A DNA stretch of 7,364 nucleotides from SFTH01 sp963643985 (GTDB lineage: Bacteria; Bacillota; Clostridia; Christensenellales; Aristaeellaceae), in NCBI GenBank assembly GCA_963643985.1, contig CAVINP010000096.1:1-7364 (forward strand). The letters are read 5' to 3'. Positions 6,387 to 7,364 of the stretch are shown here, one piece after another. Below the pieces are notes generated by a model. That model saw nothing but the letters and a program-made list of their open reading frames with translations, was not told the origin of the DNA and made no database searches. Numbering within the stretch: position 1 is the stretch's first letter; every line of letters begins with the position of its first letter. A program made the position numbers and the translations under genes.

Positions 6387-6415
6387 GGAACAAAGTATGT
6401 CACCGATACATCTAA
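6387..6415 (+). promoter_or_regulatory. Possible ECF-sigma-type promoter for the SH3b gene
   Basis: GGAACAA (6387-6393) and TCTAA (6411-6415) are separated by 17 bases. This resembles extracytoplasmic-function sigma promoters of the sigma-E kind, GGAACTT then TCTGA or TCTAA. The -10-like element ends 31 bases before the start codon. Nearby GTATG repeats (GTATGT at 6395-6400 and 6417-6422) could be regulator contacts. A sigma-A-like TAATAT at 6371-6376 is an alternative but lacks a good -35. Confidence 0.3.
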
Positions 6416-6433
6416 GGTATGTAAACCGCAAGG

Positions 6434-6438
6434 GGAGG
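6434..6438 (+). promoter_or_regulatory. Ribosome binding site fixing the start at 6447
   Basis: GGAGG lies eight bases before ATG 6447, and the signal peptide begins directly at that codon. The frame stays open back to an ATG at 6273, but that start would bury the signal peptide behind 58 residues and has no such site. Confidence 0.8.
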
Positions 6439-6446
6439 AAATTCAT

Positions 6447-7154
6447 ATGAAGACTTCAAGGCTTTCCAAGGTTCTGGCCACCGTGCTGCTCGTGGCCATG
6501 CTCATCTGCGCTGCCGCAAGCGCCGAGACCGTCAGTCTGGCCTATGGCAGCGGCTCGCTGTATCTGCGCAAGGGTCCGGGCAAGGACTACGGCACAAACG
6601 GCACCGTGCATGACGGGGACTACATCGACGTGCTCAGCGAGGGCAATGTCTGGTCCAAGGTTGAGACCGATGACGGCCGCACCGGCTACATCAAGAACCT
6701 CTACATCTCCGGCAACGGCGACGACTACGCCTCCGGCACGGACTACTTTGATTCCAAGTTCACCGTGTACACCACCTCGAGCGCCAATCTGCGCGCAGGT
6801 GCTTCCACCGGCACGTCCGTCATCAAAACTCTGAGCAAGGGCACGAAACTGACGGCGCTGGGCGAGAACGGCGGCTTCTATCTGGTCAAGACGAGCAACG
6901 GCACGCAGGGCTACGTCTCAAGCAGCCTGCTGAGCCGCAAGAGCTCCGGCTCTTCGGATTCCGGTTCCTCGGGTACGACCACGAAGAAGACCACGGCCTA
7001 CGTGAACATGCGCGAGGGCGGCGGCATGAGCTATGACGTTGTGACGGTTGTGCCCAAGGGTGCAAAGGTGACCGTGCTCAAGCAGGGCACGTACTGGACG
7101 AAGGTCAAGTACAACGGCAACGTCGGCTGGATCAAGAAGACCTACCTGCGCTGA
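6447..7154 (+). CDS. Secreted protein with three SH3b domains
   Basis: The 235-residue product has a signal peptide with likely cleavage after ASA (residue 26). Three bacterial SH3 (SH3b) domains follow, at about 28-87, 105-163 and 182-235. Each has the hallmark Leu/Met-Arg turn (YLRKGPG at 39-45, NLRAGAS at 114-120, NMREGGG at 187-193) and ends in a Gly-Tyr/Trp strand (GYIKNLYI, GYVSSSLL, GWIKKTYL). A Ser/Gly-rich linker (166-181) precedes the third. SH3b domains usually bind peptidoglycan stem peptides or crossbridges. No catalytic domain (amidase, NlpC/P60, transglycosylase) is present, so the protein is more likely a wall-binding or sensing factor than a hydrolase. Cys21 in the signal peptide is not in a convincing lipobox. 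It has its own 5' region and terminator, so it is probably transcribed separately from the upstream operon. The family is certain; the exact role is not. Confidence 0.9.
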   Translation: MKTSRLSKVLATVLLVAMLICAAASAETVSLAYGSGSLYLRKGPGKDYGTNGTVHDGDYIDVLSEGNVWSKVETDDGRTGYIKNLYISGNGDDYASGTDYFDSKFTVYTTSSANLRAGASTGTSVIKTLSKGTKLTALGENGGFYLVKTSNGTQGYVSSSLLSRKSSGSSDSGSSGTTTKKTTAYVNMREGGGMSYDVVTVVPKGAKVTVLKQGTYWTKVKYNGNVGWIKKTYLR

Positions 7155-7177
7155 TTATAACCGATTCACGCTGCGCA

Positions 7178-7214
7178 ACAAAAAGGCTTCCTCGACTTGA
7201 GGAAGCCTTTTTGT
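7178..7214. terminator. Bidirectional intrinsic terminator
   Basis: ACAAAAAGGCTTCCTC (7178-7193) is perfectly complementary to 7199-7214 with a 5-base loop (GACTT). The 3' arm ends in TTTTT on the plus strand, and the 5' arm supplies TTTTT on the minus strand. It lies 23 bases after the SH3b stop and 99 bases past the stop of the convergent minus-strand gene, so it can serve both. Confidence 0.92.
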
Positions 7215-7236
7215 GTTCGCAACGCTTTCCCGATGG

Positions 7237-7276
7237 GGTGAAGAAACGTGAGAAACACTTTTTTCACGATTCCACC
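7237..7276 (-). terminator. Weaker hairpin downstream of the minus-strand gene
   Basis: CGTGA (7247-7251) pairs with TCACG (7264-7268), and GGTG (7237-7240) with CACC (7273-7276), giving an interrupted stem. On the minus strand the inner stem is followed by TTTCTTC. It may be a weak first terminator for the dehydrogenase ahead of the strong one at 7178-7214. Confidence 0.3.
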
Positions 7277-7279
7277 AAC

Positions 7280-7314
7280 CATCAGTCACTAACCACTAAA
7301 CACTAACCACTAGT
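7280..7314. repeat. 7-base tandem repeat array (CACTAAN)
   Basis: Five contiguous 7-base units are CATCAGT, CACTAAC, CACTAAA, CACTAAC and CACTAGT. On the minus strand the array reads as TTAGTG-type repeats beginning at the last base of the dehydrogenase stop codon. A degenerate relative lies at 318-345. Confidence 0.75.
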
Positions 7315-7364
7315 CAGGGTCTCTGTCCCATGCCGCCCTCGAGCGTGAGGGTTTCGCCGGACAT
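7314..7364 (-). CDS. C-terminal end of a short-chain dehydrogenase/reductase (partial)
   Basis: Read on the minus strand, the last 51 bases encode MSGETLTLEGGMGQRP and a TGA stop; the rest of the gene is outside the window. A C-terminal Ser/Thr-Gly-x-x-Leu-x-hydrophobic-x-Gly-Gly pattern is characteristic of classical SDR enzymes such as 3-oxoacyl-ACP reductases and related NAD(P)-dependent dehydrogenases. The Met here is an internal residue, not a start. The gene converges on the SH3b gene and probably uses the shared terminator. Only 16 residues are visible, so the substrate cannot be suggested. Confidence 0.6.
   Translation of the reverse strand: MSGETLTLEGGMGQRP

Noticed and set aside
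6273..6446. N-terminal extension of the SH3b protein from ATG 6273
   Set aside because: It would place 58 unrelated residues before an obvious signal peptide that has its own ribosome site.
7280..7314. CRISPR array
   Set aside because: Units are 7 bases long and contiguous with no spacers, and no cas genes are present.

Overview
The window looks like chromosomal DNA from a GC-rich, Gram-positive-type gut Firmicute (Clostridia; Christensenellales or Oscillospirales is my best guess). The reasons are strong AGGAGG-type ribosome binding sites, frequent ATA isoleucine codons in otherwise GC-rich genes, TATPEPEA-type linkers, bacterial SH3 repeats, and an MMPL exporter next to a large secreted partner of a type I associate with Clostridia. 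This placement is inference; no rRNA or marker gene is present.

Layout. Bases 1-493 hold no convincing gene. They contain a small hairpin (13-44), a 263-base element with imperfect 20-base terminal inverted repeats and several nested internal stems (62-324), a short run of degenerate 7-base repeats (318-345), an 18-bp perfect hairpin followed by a T run (356-409), and a possible promoter. A tight plus-strand operon follows: a DUF308/HdeD-like six-helix membrane protein (494-1081), a 12-helix MMPL/RND-type exporter (1103-3199), and a 992-residue exported protein (3196-6174) whose start overlaps the exporter stop by ATGA. After a 272-base gap with a large hairpin and a possible ECF-type promoter comes a separate secreted protein with three SH3b domains (6447-7154), closed by a strong bidirectional terminator (7178-7214). 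At the right edge the last 16 residues of a minus-strand short-chain dehydrogenase are visible (7314-7364), and its stop codon abuts a second array of 7-base repeats.

How the genes may work together. Coupling of the exporter to the 992-residue protein suggests one envelope machine: a membrane pump plus an extracytoplasmic partner. The partner keeps an N-terminal beta-rich domain and DGAxxLxDG heptad modules near both ends. Between them sit about 500 residues of unusual repeats: seven 12-residue units, then a Pro/Thr linker, then fourteen units of about 17 residues, all built on a hydrophobic residue at every fourth position. This repeat insert and the nested inverted-repeat element at 62-324 are the two most unusual things here. 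The substrate of the exporter cannot be read from the sequence.
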